Positions 15,635-27,725 are shown, numbered from the stretch's first letter. The stretch: 27,725 nt of DNA from CAZOWL01 sp964583605 (GCA_964583605.1 CAZOWL010000060.1:1-27725), one strand, 5' to 3'. Made by a program: numbers and translations. Notes: generated by a model not told the origin, from the sequence alone.

Positions 15635-16031
15635 GCTCATCACCTCGGGTTGACCGGCGCGACTCGTCGCCGGCCTGTTCGGTGAGCCACCGCTCGAGAC
15701 CGCACGCCGTCGGCTGCGCCAGGACGCTCATTGATTCGGTCTCAACAGGTCAACGCGAGCCGTCTTGGCATTGGCTCATCGCCGGCCGGTCGGGTCAGTA
15801 TGTCGTCCTCCAAGGCGACTTGACGCGTCACGGGAGGCTAACGATCATGGGGCGAGGCGAGCCACCCCGGATGATGAAAGATCGCCTCGCCCCTGATCGT
15901 TCCCTCACCCCAACCCTCTCCCAGAGGGCGAGGGAGCGAACGTGCTTCGCGAATTTCATAGTAAGGCGAGAGGCCGGAGCAGAATCTCCCCGCGGGCGGG
16001 TCGATGCATGCCCGGGACGAGCACGACCGAG
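15635..16031. other. Gene-free gap between rplI and dnaB
   Basis: About 400 bases without a credible gene, unusually long inside this operon. The rplI-proximal part holds one copy of the dispersed palindromic repeat (15836-15966). The dnaB-proximal ~190 bases could contain a separate dnaB promoter, but I see only weak -10/-35 matches. A small rightward open frame here is repeat-derived and not convincing. Confidence 0.6.
15836..15966 (+). repeat. Dispersed palindromic repeat, copy A
   Basis: A ~131-bp element shared with 26101-26229 (same orientation) and 27365-27484 (opposite orientation). It contains two stem-loops. The first pairs 15840-15860 (AACGATCATGGGGCGAGGCG...) with 15882-15901 (TCGCCTCGCCCCTGATCGTT). 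The second is formed by TCCCTC...CCCTCT and AGAGGGCGAGGGA just after it. It ends in a conserved CGCGAATTTCA segment. The CTCACCCCAACCCTCTCCC core is common in intergenic repeats of Proteobacteria. It sits between rplI and dnaB and could attenuate or punctuate the operon. Confidence 0.9.
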
Positions 16032-16481
16032 CTAGGTCTCCGGAACGACGTCCACTTTGAGTGTGGTCTCGACATCGGCATGGAGATGGATCTTCACCTC
16101 ATGCTCACCGGTGCTGCGCAATGGGCCTGCCGGCAGGCGAACGTCCTGCTTGCTCAGCTCGACCCCTTGCGCCTTGACCGCCTCGGCGACATCTGCGGCG
16201 CCGACCGACCCGAACAGGCGTCCCTCATCGCCCGCGCGCCGCACGATCGTCACGCTCAGCCCCGTCAGCTGATCGCGACGCGCCTCGGCTGCCGCTAGCG
16301 CCGCGGCGGCTTCACGCTCGAGGTCCGCCCGTTCGGCCTCGAAGGCCTCGAGGTTCTTCGCCGTCGCCGGCACGGCATAGCCTTGCGGGATCAGGAAATT
16401 GCGTCCATAGCCGGGGCGCACCGCGACCTTTTCGCCCAATGCCCCGAGACCGGCAACCTTTTTCAACAGAATGATTTCCAC
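16032..16481 (-). CDS. rplI: 50S ribosomal protein L9
   Basis: L9 binds 23S rRNA at the base of the L1 stalk and helps frame maintenance. The 149-residue product (E. coli 149) begins MEIILLKKVAGLGALGEKV and contains VRPGYGRNFLIPQGYA, the N-terminal RNA-binding signature. A long Ala/Glu/Arg connecting helix (residues ~45-75) and the C-terminal domain (VELSKQDVRLPAGPLRSTGEHEV) follow. The start codon is GTG, with AGGA about 9 bases upstream. It follows the DUF2232 membrane protein by 57 bases. Confidence 0.98.
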   Translation of the reverse strand: MEIILLKKVAGLGALGEKVAVRPGYGRNFLIPQGYAVPATAKNLEAFEAERADLEREAAAALAAAEARRDQLTGLSVTIVRRAGDEGRLFGSVGAADVAEAVKAQGVELSKQDVRLPAGPLRSTGEHEVKIHLHADVETTLKVDVVPET

Positions 16482-16538
16482 GTAAATAGTCCTCGTAAGC
16501 CGAGCTTCAGCAGCCCGTGAGCACCGCCTGACATAGGC

Positions 16539-17456
16539 TCAAGGGCGATCCTCGTCGGGGATCCCGAGCCGGCGACGAAAATCGACCCAAATATCGGCCA
16601 GCCCCAGCCCGGCCACGGCCATCTGCGGGAATGGAAAGGCAATCGCAAACACACCGTATAGACCTACCAGCCACCCTGGATGGGCATTGCGCGCGCGCCG
16701 CAGCGCATGCAGCACCGCGAGGCCCTGAAACATCATCAGGATCCCTAACATCAAGATCATTGTGACCGCCCAATGCGCATCGGTGAACAGAAGCGCTAGA
16801 TAGAACGCAATCACGAGCAGCCCCACGGCGGGGTGAAGCCGCAACGCCCGAAACTCTGCCCCAAAGGCACCCGGGTTGTACAACAGTCCCTGCCACCACC
16901 GCCCCAAGAACAAGGACGCCACTACGAGCGCATAGATCGTGAAGGTCAGGAGCCCCGGCAGCCAAATCGCCACCTGGCTCATGACGGCTTCGCTGCCGGC
17001 GACATCGATCACTTCCGCTTCGACCAGGAGCTGCCGCAGCGGCTCCAGCACGCGCTGCCAAAGATCCCGCAATGCCCCCCCAAGCAGAGACACGACACCG
17101 AAGGCGAGCACGGCAAGTGCCGCAGCAAGCTGGACCGTCAGGGACAGCGAGCGACTCCATCCCAGCACGACCGCGAGCAGCCAAGCGGGGAGCCAGAAGA
17201 ACAGCAGGAACCCCAACGCCGGATAAGGACTTCCCAGCGCTAGCCAGGCCAGCAACCCGCCGCCTAGCCCGGCGAGAGCTGTCACCAGCAGCCCCTCCGT
17301 CGCCCCGTGGCGCAAGGTGGCCAGCACGACCACTCCCGCGCTGATCAGAGAGGTGACGACGCCGAGAAAGGGCAGCACCGACAGAACGGCTGCCGTTGCC
17401 GCAACCAAAGCCGCTTGAGAGCGGCCACGCATGGCGAACCGAGCTAAGGCTTGCAT
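16539..17456 (-). CDS. DUF2232 family integral membrane protein
   Basis: The 305-residue protein is very hydrophobic, with about eight predicted membrane segments, including VAATAAVLSVLPFLGVVTSL near the N-terminus and a hydrophobic stretch ending FAIAFPFPQMAVAG near the C-terminus. The tail IWVDFRRRLGIPDEDRP is polar and cytoplasmic-like. A DUF2232 (YybS-like) membrane protein between rpsR and rplI is also seen in Pseudomonas and relatives, where enteric bacteria have none. The molecular role is not established. The start at 17456 has only a distant GGAG; an ATG eight codons later is possible. Confidence 0.88.
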   Translation of the reverse strand: MQALARFAMRGRSQAALVAATAAVLSVLPFLGVVTSLISAGVVVLATLRHGATEGLLVTALAGLGGGLLAWLALGSPYPALGFLLFFWLPAWLLAVVLGWSRSLSLTVQLAAALAVLAFGVVSLLGGALRDLWQRVLEPLRQLLVEAEVIDVAGSEAVMSQVAIWLPGLLTFTIYALVVASLFLGRWWQGLLYNPGAFGAEFRALRLHPAVGLLVIAFYLALLFTDAHWAVTMILMLGILMMFQGLAVLHALRRARNAHPGWLVGLYGVFAIAFPFPQMAVAGLGLADIWVDFRRRLGIPDEDRP

Positions 17457-17539
17457 CGGTTACTGGATCCGGTCTCCTACCGGGCCCGAGTCCCTCAGCG
17501 ACGGCCCGCCGCTGGCCCGGAGCCCCTGGTTCGCGTAGG

Positions 17540-17764
17540 TCAGTGACCGTCAGTGTATGGCAGCAGGGCCAGGAATCGCGCGCGTTTGACGGCTTGGGCC
17601 AGCTGCCTCTGATAGCGAGCCGATGTGCCCGTGATGCGGCTGGGCACGATCTTGCCGGATTCGCTGACATAGGCCTTGAGCAGATTGAGATCCTTGTAAT
17701 CGATCTCTTCGATGCCCTCGGCACTGAAACGGCAGTAGCGCTTGCGACGGAAAAAGCGGGACAT
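17540..17764 (-). CDS. rpsR: 30S ribosomal protein S18
   Basis: S18 pairs with S6 and binds the central domain of 16S rRNA. The 74-residue protein (E. coli 75) begins MSRFFRRKRYCRFSAEGI and contains IDYKDLNLLKAYVSESGKIV and PSRITGTSARYQRQLA. GGAGG lies 6 bases before the ATG. It follows rpsF by 24 bases. priB, which separates rpsF and rpsR in enteric bacteria, is absent. Confidence 0.98.
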   Translation of the reverse strand: MSRFFRRKRYCRFSAEGIEEIDYKDLNLLKAYVSESGKIVPSRITGTSARYQRQLAQAVKRARFLALLPYTDGH

Positions 17765-17788
17765 GGTGGCCTCCGATCAGCTCAAAGC

Positions 17789-18160
17789 CTATTCGTCATC
17801 AGTCTTCTCGGCAGAGGACTGAGGCGCGGAATCGCGATCCTCATTGCTCTTCGCAAGTGGCGAGGGCCCCGAGACCGCCCGGTCGCGCTTGATGATGAGG
17901 TTACGGAGGACCGCATCGTTGAAGCGAAATGCGCTCTCCAGCTCGTCGAGGGCCTCCTGATCACACTCGATGTTGAGCAGCACATAGTGCGCTTTGTGTA
18001 CTTTGTTGATCGGGTAGGCCAGCTGACGCCGCCCCCAATCCTCAAGCCGGTGGATCCTGCCACCGCACCGCTCCAGATTCCCACGGTAGCGCTCAAGCAT
18101 GGCCGGGACCTGCTCGCTCTGGCTCGGATGAACCAAGAACACGACTTCGTAATGCCGCAT
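17789..18160 (-). CDS. rpsF: 30S ribosomal protein S6
   Basis: S6 forms a heterodimer with S18 in the 30S platform. The 123-residue protein starts MRHYEVVFLVHPSQSEQVP and contains GRRQLAYPINKVHKAHYVL and an FRFNDAVLRNLIIKRDRAV segment, followed by an acidic, Ser-rich tail (SAEKTDDE) as in other gammaproteobacteria. A GGGG-type Shine-Dalgarno lies 6-7 bases upstream. It is the first gene of the ribosomal operon and has its own strong promoter. Confidence 0.98.
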   Translation of the reverse strand: MRHYEVVFLVHPSQSEQVPAMLERYRGNLERCGGRIHRLEDWGRRQLAYPINKVHKAHYVLLNIECDQEALDELESAFRFNDAVLRNLIIKRDRAVSGPSPLAKSNEDRDSAPQSSAEKTDDE

Positions 18161-18232
18161 GGATACCCCTTATGGCTTATGACAGCCTCCCGCGGTCGCG
18201 GTGAGGCAAGAGGTCTCCCCTGAGCGGGGAAA
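18161..18232 (-). promoter_or_regulatory. rpsF mRNA leader with two hairpins
   Basis: The ~70-base leader can form TCCCC/GGGGA (18216-18220 with 18226-18230), and, nearer the start codon, a GC-rich stem made of GCCTC/GAGGC outer pairs (18203-18207 with 18185-18189) and a CCGC/GCGG inner stem with one unpaired A. S6:S18 autoregulation through an rpsF leader structure is known in several bacteria. Assigning this leader to that class is inference. Confidence 0.4.
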
Positions 18233-18238
18233 CGCGGG

Positions 18239-18266
18239 ATTATACGTCGCAGTCGAGACCTGTCAA
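18239..18266 (-). promoter_or_regulatory. Consensus sigma-70 promoter for rpsF
   Basis: The minus strand reads TTGACA (18266-18261), 16 bases, then TATAAT (18244-18239): exact consensus at both hexamers with near-optimal spacing. Transcription would begin near 18232. The -35 lies only four bases beyond the stop codon of the upstream glycosyltransferase gene. Confidence 0.88.
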
Positions 18267-18270
18267 AGGA

Positions 18271-19233
18271 CTAGAGACCTAGAGTTTCGGCTCGGCGGGG
18301 AAACATCGCCGCGACAAGTGTCCGCCAGGCGCGCAGGGACATGGGGCGATGAGCCAAGGCTGCGGCGGCGAGCTGGCGCGCCTCGGCAGGATCCCCCATC
18401 TGCCGAGCGGCCCACGCCGCGGACAAGCGGCTTTCCCCGAGAATCCAGCGAAACAGACCTTTGACATTCGCGTCCTCGCTGGCCAGCACGGCATCCCGGA
18501 TGCCCAGCAATCCCCGAAGCCTGGCACGCGCCATGCGCAGCTCGTAATGTGGCTGTCGCGTCGCCTGCGAGCTATGGCGCCGGTACGACACGAGGGTCTC
18601 TGGGCTATAGAGGATCGAGCCCAGCATGGCCAGACACAGCCAAAGGGCCGAATCCTCGTGGCCACGCATGACAGCGGACTCATCGAACCCACCCGCAGCC
18701 GTGAAAGCTTGCCGCCGCACTAGGACCAAGCTGGGGGTAACAATTCGACTGCCCATCAGCAGGGCCAGCCGGATATCCCCGGATGCCCGAGGGAAGCCCA
18801 GCGCCCCGCTGGTCGAGATGAGACAACCCTCGCCGTCGACGGTGCGATGGTCACAATAGGTCGCAACCGCTTCCGGGAACCGGCCGAGCAGCTCCACCTG
18901 ACGCGTGAGCTTTTCCGGATCCCAGAGGTCGTCGCTGTCTAAGAACGCGAGCAGCTCGCCGCGTGCCCGGCTGATGCCGCGGTTGCGCGCCGCGGCCTGA
19001 CCGGCATTGGATTGGCGCAGCACGCAAACCTGATCCCGGTACCCGTCGAGAATCTGCGGAGTCTCATCCGTGGAACCATCGTCGACGACGATCACCTCGA
19101 AATCGCGGTACGTCTGCGCCAGCACGCTGTCGAGGGTCTGGCGCACGAACGCCGAGGCGTTGAAGGCAGGGACGATAACGCTGACCAATGCTGCCGAGGA
19201 GCTGGATGCCGTCCCTGGATGAGCGGCACTCAT
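18271..19233 (-). CDS. Family 2 glycosyltransferase (GT-A fold)
   Basis: The product, 320 residues from ATG 19233, transfers a sugar from an activated donor to an unknown acceptor. The N-terminal GT2 signature VSVIVPAFNASAFVRQTLDS leads to EVIVVDDGSTDETPQILDGY and the metal-binding LLAFLDSDDLWDPEKL. A GGFDESAVMRGHEDSALWLC segment provides the ED-type catalytic region. No membrane segment is evident, so it is likely cytoplasmic. The start is chosen because ATG overlaps the preceding cupin stop as ATGA; a longer frame to 19278 is less likely. No polysaccharide cluster surrounds it. Confidence 0.88.
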   Translation of the reverse strand: MSAAHPGTASSSSAALVSVIVPAFNASAFVRQTLDSVLAQTYRDFEVIVVDDGSTDETPQILDGYRDQVCVLRQSNAGQAAARNRGISRARGELLAFLDSDDLWDPEKLTRQVELLGRFPEAVATYCDHRTVDGEGCLISTSGALGFPRASGDIRLALLMGSRIVTPSLVLVRRQAFTAAGGFDESAVMRGHEDSALWLCLAMLGSILYSPETLVSYRRHSSQATRQPHYELRMARARLRGLLGIRDAVLASEDANVKGLFRWILGESRLSAAWAARQMGDPAEARQLAAAALAHRPMSLRAWRTLVAAMFPRRAETLGL

Positions 19234-19553
19234 TGGCCAGCCTCCCCTGGATGGATGTGCACGGCAAGCCACAGACACCTCGGACTGTCAGAGGTAGCCA
19301 TGACCCGATGTCTAGTGTGGGCCGGGAGGAAGAGGCAGTCCCCTGGGAGCAGGTCGTGGATCACACCCGTGACGTCAAGTCGTGCTTCGCCCGCCAGCAG
19401 CACCACCCATTCATCCTGCGGCTGGTCATACTCCATCGAGTCCGGCTCGGGGCTGCTCACGATCCGCTCGATGCGGATATTCCGGCATCGCAGCAGCTCG
19501 CGGAATTCCTCCCCTGTAGCCAGCACCGGGATGTCGGCGAAAAGATTGTCCAT
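19230..19553 (-). CDS. Cupin-domain protein
   Basis: From ATG 19553 (AAGGA 8-9 bases upstream) the product has 107 residues, beginning MDNLFADIPVLATGEEFREL. It is a single cupin: YDQPQDEWVVLLAGEARLDV is motif 1 and LLPGDCLFLPAHTRHRVMAT is motif 2, with a metal-binding His pair. The tail CLWLAVHIHPGEAGQ is family-like; related small cupins occur in many proteobacteria without a firm function. It is coupled to the glycosyltransferase by a 4-base overlap and diverges from the giant uvrA gene across about 170 bases. Confidence 0.85.
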   Translation of the reverse strand: MDNLFADIPVLATGEEFRELLRCRNIRIERIVSSPEPDSMEYDQPQDEWVVLLAGEARLDVTGVIHDLLPGDCLFLPAHTRHRVMATSDSPRCLWLAVHIHPGEAGQ

Positions 19554-19720
19554 CGCAGTTTTCCTTGCACACTCTGAAACACCGCGCCAATGATAAGACG
19601 CGCAGGCGAATGCTTGATCTTGAATACGACCTTTGGCCGGCTCCCGCGGCACGGCCCGAGGGATATCCAGCGACGCGGACCGACGCAGTCCGGGCGGACC
19701 ATCGCAGTGAGACGATCTGG

Positions 19721-25294
<5,574 letters not shown>

Positions 25295-25329
25295 GCCCAG
25301 AAGAAAGCCAACTCGACTCGCCCCCCGGA

Positions 25330-25677
25330 TCAGTGCTCGTGCGGGGCCGGCGGCGGCAGAGCCCGGCCCTGGGCGACGGCGCTGACGGCGGCGTGCGGAT
25401 CTGTCTCGCTGGTGGGGTAGACACGGATACCTTGACGAGCCATCCGCTGCATGAAGCCAGCCCCGGCGCTGCCGGTGACGATGGCGTCGAGCCCCAAGGT
25501 GAACAATGGGTGATCGTCGCCGTGATAATCGTGAAGCGACATGTCCTTTGGCAGATCGACACGCTCAACCTCCTCGGGCGCGGCCTCGCCGTTCACCTCG
25601 AACACGAGAAAGCGTCGCGTCTTACCGGCATGGCTGGTGATGGTACGGAAGTTCTGACTGGTCACAGCGATTCGCAT
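25330..25677 (-). CDS. NifX/NifB-type dinitrogenase Fe-Mo cofactor-binding family protein
   Basis: The 115-residue product starts MRIAVTSQNFRTITSHAGK, with GAGGGA 8 bases upstream, and contains GLDAIVTGSAGAGFMQRMAR, the family's core. Proteins of this family bind Fe-S or Fe-Mo cluster precursors; many members lie outside nitrogenase clusters and have unknown roles. The C-terminus is His/Pro rich (PPPAPHEH), a possible metal site. It converges with uvrA across about 35 bases. No other nif gene is in the window, so a nitrogen-fixation role is not shown. Confidence 0.88.
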   Translation of the reverse strand: MRIAVTSQNFRTITSHAGKTRRFLVFEVNGEAAPEEVERVDLPKDMSLHDYHGDDHPLFTLGLDAIVTGSAGAGFMQRMARQGIRVYPTSETDPHAAVSAVAQGRALPPPAPHEH

Positions 25678-25799
25678 CGTGTAAATCCCTCAGCGGAAAT
25701 GCAAGCATTCACTGCAGTACTACAGTGGTCGAACAGATTAGGGGCTACACCCCGCCGATCGGCCGGGCGCGCCCCCTGGTCAGGCTGGACGTGACCAGC

Positions 25800-25971
25800 T
25801 TAGAGCGACTTCTTGCAGAAGTACGAATCGACGCATTCGTAGTCGCCATCGCTAACCCGCGCTGAGGCCTCGTCGACGCTGGAGGGCGGCGGAACGATCA
25901 CCTTGTCTCCCGGCTGCCAGCCCTCCGGGGTCGCTACCTTGTTGGGCGTCGGAGGCCTGCATGTATTTCAT
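25800..25971 (-). pseudogene. Peroxiredoxin C-terminal remnant
   Basis: The minus strand ending at the TAA (25802-25800) encodes VATPEGWQPGDKVIVPPPSS followed by a Tyr-Glu-Cys ... Phe-Cys-Lys-Lys tail. This is the conserved C-terminal segment of AhpC/TSA peroxiredoxins. Just upstream, another frame gives KYMQASDA, the preceding helix in intact homologues, so a frameshift separates the pieces. The rest of the ~200-residue enzyme, including the peroxidatic Cys, is absent, and a TGA lies directly upstream. It is a truncated, frameshifted fragment left by deletion. A small protein from ATG 25971 in the shifted frame is not convincing. Confidence 0.75.
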
Positions 25972-26035
25972 TGCTCAATAGATGGCCAACAGGCTAAGAG
26001 GCCGGTCGGAGTTGGCATTTATCAATGCGAGATAT

Positions 26036-26065
26036 ATTAGCGATCGCTAATGTCCTGACATTAGC
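26036..26065. promoter_or_regulatory. Two overlapping perfect palindromes, candidate operator
   Basis: ATTAGCGATCGCTAAT (26036-26051) is a perfect 16-bp palindrome. GCTAATGTC-CT-GACATTAGC (26046-26065) is a perfect inverted repeat with a 2-bp spacer. The two share 26046-26051, so the half-site TTAGC occurs three times in 30 bases. They lie about 280 bases upstream of the SLAC1-type gene and beside the peroxiredoxin remnant. The arrangement fits a binding site for a dimeric regulator, but none is identified. Confidence 0.5.
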
Positions 26066-26070
26066 ACACT

Positions 26071-26099
26071 GGCCCTGATTGGAAACAGGCCCTGACTGG
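26071..26099. repeat. 12-bp direct repeat before repeat copy B
   Basis: GGCCCTGATTGG (26071-26082) and GGCCCTGACTGG (26088-26099) differ at one base and are spaced 17 bp. They lie between the palindromes and copy B of the dispersed repeat. Confidence 0.5.
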
Positions 26100-26100
26100 G

Positions 26101-26229
26101 GGCTAACGATCATGGGGCGAGGCGAGTCACCCCGGACGATGAAATGTCGCCGCCCCTGATCGTTCCCTCACCCCAACCCTCTCCCAGAGGGCGAGGGAGC
26201 AAAGGTGTTTCGCGAATTTCATTGTAAGG
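26101..26229 (+). repeat. Dispersed palindromic repeat, copy B
   Basis: It matches copy A (15836-15966) nearly base for base from GGCTAACGATCATGGGG to GTAAGG, with a two-base deletion in the second arm and a few substitutions. It is in the same orientation as copy A and lies upstream of the SLAC1-type transporter; copy C, in the opposite orientation, lies just after that gene. Its translation gives the LALWERVGVRE peptide often seen as a spurious hypothetical protein. Confidence 0.9.
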
Positions 26230-26346
26230 TCGGGCGAGACCTGATCTGACCGCAACAACGGCCTATCTAGACTCCCCGCATTCCGGGCCACACAAAAGCC
26301 AAGAGACACCCGGATGCGGTCGCGCATCACCCCAATCGGAGACATT

Positions 26347-27354
26347 ATGTCCACAGACACTCCTGCTGCGGCGTTGGGGGACGCCCCCCCGGCGGAGACC
26401 GTGCCCATCAACCGACTGGAGCACTTTCCGGCCGCCTTCTTCGCGATGGTCATGGGCCTCGCCGGGCTCACAATCGGTTGGCAGAGGGCGCAGGCAATGC
26501 TCGGGCGGGACTTCCTTTTTGTCCCCTGGCTTATCGGAGCGGGGACACTCGTGTTCGCAACCCTCGCCCTCCTCTATCTCGCCAAGCTGGTGCGCTATCC
26601 AGGCGCGGTCCGCGCCGAGCTGCGTCATCCCGTGCGCATCAACTTCATGCCTACCATGGCCATCAGCCTGCTTCTCCTGGCTATCGTGTATCTGCATCCT
26701 GCGCCAGAGGTCAGCCGTTGGCTCTGGATCGGAGGCGCGGTGCTGCAGTTGGGCTTCACGCTATTCGTGGTCAACATCTGGATCCACCACGAGCACTTCC
26801 AGGTGCTACACATGAACCCGGCCTGGTTCATTCCGGCGGTCGGCAATGTGCTTGTGCCGGTGGCCGGCGTGCCCTTGGGCTACGGACTGGTGTCCTGGTT
26901 CTTCTTCAGCATCGGCATCATCTTATGGCCGGTGCTACTCACCATAGTCTTCTATCGGATCCTGTTCCACCAGCCGTTGCCTGAACGGTTGATGCCGACG
27001 CTCTTCATCCTAGTGGCGCCGCCAGCCGTCGGTTTCATTGCCTACACGCGCCTCACGGGAGACGTGGATGCCTTCGCCCAGATCCTCTATTTCTCGGCGC
27101 TGTTCTTCACGGTACTGCTCGCCGCACAAGCCTCGCGCTTCCTGCGATTGCGCTTTTACCTGTCTTGGTGGGCCTACTCCTTCCCCCTTGCAGCGATCGC
27201 GATTGCCAGCATGGTGATGGCGGAGGAGACCGGCACCATCGGCTTCCTAAACCTGGGCTTCGGGGTGCTCACGATGCTCTCCGGAATCGTTGTGCTGCTT
27301 CTGGCACAGACGGTCCGCGCCGTGCTCGAGCGAGGCATCTGCCTGCCTGAGTGA
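26347..27354 (+). CDS. SLAC1/TehA (TDT) family transporter
   Basis: The 335-residue product is an integral membrane protein with about ten hydrophobic helices, the fold of the tellurite-resistance/dicarboxylate transporter family that includes TehA and plant SLAC1 anion channels. Family features are LEHFPAAFFAMVMGLAGLTI at the first helix, FMPTMAISLLLL, and HMNPAWFIPAVGNVLVPVAG. Start ATG 26347 has GGAG 5-6 bases upstream; the frame is open back to 26314 but without family support. The substrate cannot be told from sequence: sulfite, tellurite, malate and other anions are known for the family. It is bracketed by inverted copies of the dispersed repeat (26101-26229 and 27365-27484), which suggests movement as a unit or coincidental repeat insertion. 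Confidence 0.9.
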   Translation: MSTDTPAAALGDAPPAETVPINRLEHFPAAFFAMVMGLAGLTIGWQRAQAMLGRDFLFVPWLIGAGTLVFATLALLYLAKLVRYPGAVRAELRHPVRINFMPTMAISLLLLAIVYLHPAPEVSRWLWIGGAVLQLGFTLFVVNIWIHHEHFQVLHMNPAWFIPAVGNVLVPVAGVPLGYGLVSWFFFSIGIILWPVLLTIVFYRILFHQPLPERLMPTLFILVAPPAVGFIAYTRLTGDVDAFAQILYFSALFFTVLLAAQASRFLRLRFYLSWWAYSFPLAAIAIASMVMAEETGTIGFLNLGFGVLTMLSGIVVLLLAQTVRAVLERGICLPE

Positions 27355-27364
27355 TCCACCGCTG

Positions 27365-27484
27365 ACTGTGAAATTCGCGAAGCGCATTCGCTCCCTCGCC
27401 CTCTGGAAGAGGGGTGGCGCGAGGGAACGATCAGGGGCGAGGCGACAACTCATCGTGTGGGGTGCTCGCCTCGCCCATGATCGT
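27365..27484 (-). repeat. Dispersed palindromic repeat, copy C (inverted)
   Basis: Reverse complement of copies A and B, more diverged: it reads ACGATCATGGGCGAGGCGAG ... TCGCCTCGCCCCTGATCGTT ... AGAGGGCGAGGGAGCGAA ... CTTCGCGAATTTCACA. It begins 10 bases after the transporter's stop codon. Its hairpins could also end or stabilise the transporter mRNA. Confidence 0.88.
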
Positions 27485-27537
27485 GAAGCCAGACGATAGC
27501 AACGCCAAAGACAGAGAGCCAGCTTGGAGCACCCAAC

Positions 27538-27725
27538 ATGAATAGAACCCACCTTTCCCCAGCCGAAGCGGCGTGTACCGCCCCCCAGGGCAGGGTCGCA
27601 CTCGTGCTCGGCCTGCTGGCGGCGCTCTTCGTCGGCGGGCTGGTCCTGGCCTCCGTTCTAACAGCCGGCGACTCGGGACGACCGGTCACCCGCCCGCCAG
27701 AGTCGAGCCAGGACCTCAGCGCGGA
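27538..27725 (+). CDS. Unidentified membrane-anchored protein (N-terminus only)
   Basis: Sixty-two codons are visible from ATG 27538 (GGAG about 9-11 bases upstream) and run off the right edge. The first ~18 residues are polar (MNRTHLSPAEAACTAPQGRV). One hydrophobic helix follows (VALVLGLLAALFVGGLVLAS, about residues 20-39), then a Pro/Ser-rich segment (GRPVTRPPESSQ). This fits a single-span inner-membrane protein with a periplasmic domain. I do not recognise the family. Confidence 0.65.
   Translation, partial: MNRTHLSPAEAACTAPQGRVALVLGLLAALFVGGLVLASVLTAGDSGRPVTRPPESSQDLSA

Noticed and set aside
15836..15966. CRISPR array or phage attachment site
   Set aside because: Only three dispersed, oppositely oriented copies exist, without regular spacers or nearby cas or integrase genes.
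15682..16035. A 117-codon rightward frame in the rplI-dnaB gap
   Set aside because: It runs through the dispersed repeat, has no ribosome binding site, and its codon pattern does not look coding.
26127..26471. A leftward frame containing the LALWERVGVRE peptide
   Set aside because: That peptide is a translation of the intergenic repeat and occurs as a spurious hypothetical protein in many genomes; it also overlaps the transporter gene antisense.

Overview
This is a high-GC gammaproteobacterial chromosome segment. Two conserved gene neighbourhoods support that: pncC-thpR-recA-recX-alaS-lysC-csrA-tRNA-Ser, and rpsF-rpsR-(DUF2232)-rplI-dnaB-alr-radA. The protein style, the lack of priB between rpsF and rpsR, and a NifX-like protein fit a Chromatiales-type (purple sulfur bacterium or relative) genome. 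That placement is inference from sequence style, not a database match.

Layout. 1-93 is the start of a leftward secreted or outer-membrane protein gene. 321-2038 is an insertion sequence with matching terminal inverted repeats; its IS4-superfamily transposase is broken by one in-frame TAA. 2381-9709 is a leftward housekeeping block, read in transcription order as pncC, thpR, recA, recX, alaS, lysC, csrA, tRNA-Ser(GCU). 9867-11744 is a rightward pair: a small cupin and an unusual three-part protein (helix-turn-helix-like N-terminus, 2Fe-2S ferredoxin, flavin/NAD reductase). 11755-19553 is leftward: cupin, glycosyltransferase, rpsF, rpsR, DUF2232 membrane protein, rplI, dnaB, alr, radA. Several junctions overlap by 4 nt, and rpsF has a consensus sigma-70 promoter. 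19721-25294 is one very long rightward gene encoding two complete UvrA proteins in tandem. 25330-27725 is an accessory tail: a NifX-like protein, a decayed peroxiredoxin fragment, a cluster of palindromes, a SLAC1/TehA-type transporter between two oppositely oriented copies of a dispersed repeat, and the start of an unidentified membrane-anchored protein.

How the genes work together. The left block couples DNA repair and recombination (recA, recX) with translation (alaS, tRNA-Ser), amino acid synthesis (lysC) and the global RNA regulator csrA. The central block combines ribosomal proteins S6, S18 and L9, the replicative helicase, D-alanine supply for the cell wall, and the recombination helicase RadA. 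The most distinctive items are the HTH/2Fe-2S/reductase fusion, the double UvrA, and a ~130-bp palindromic repeat present three times. One repeat copy lies inside the rplI-dnaB operon; the other two bracket the transporter as inverted copies.
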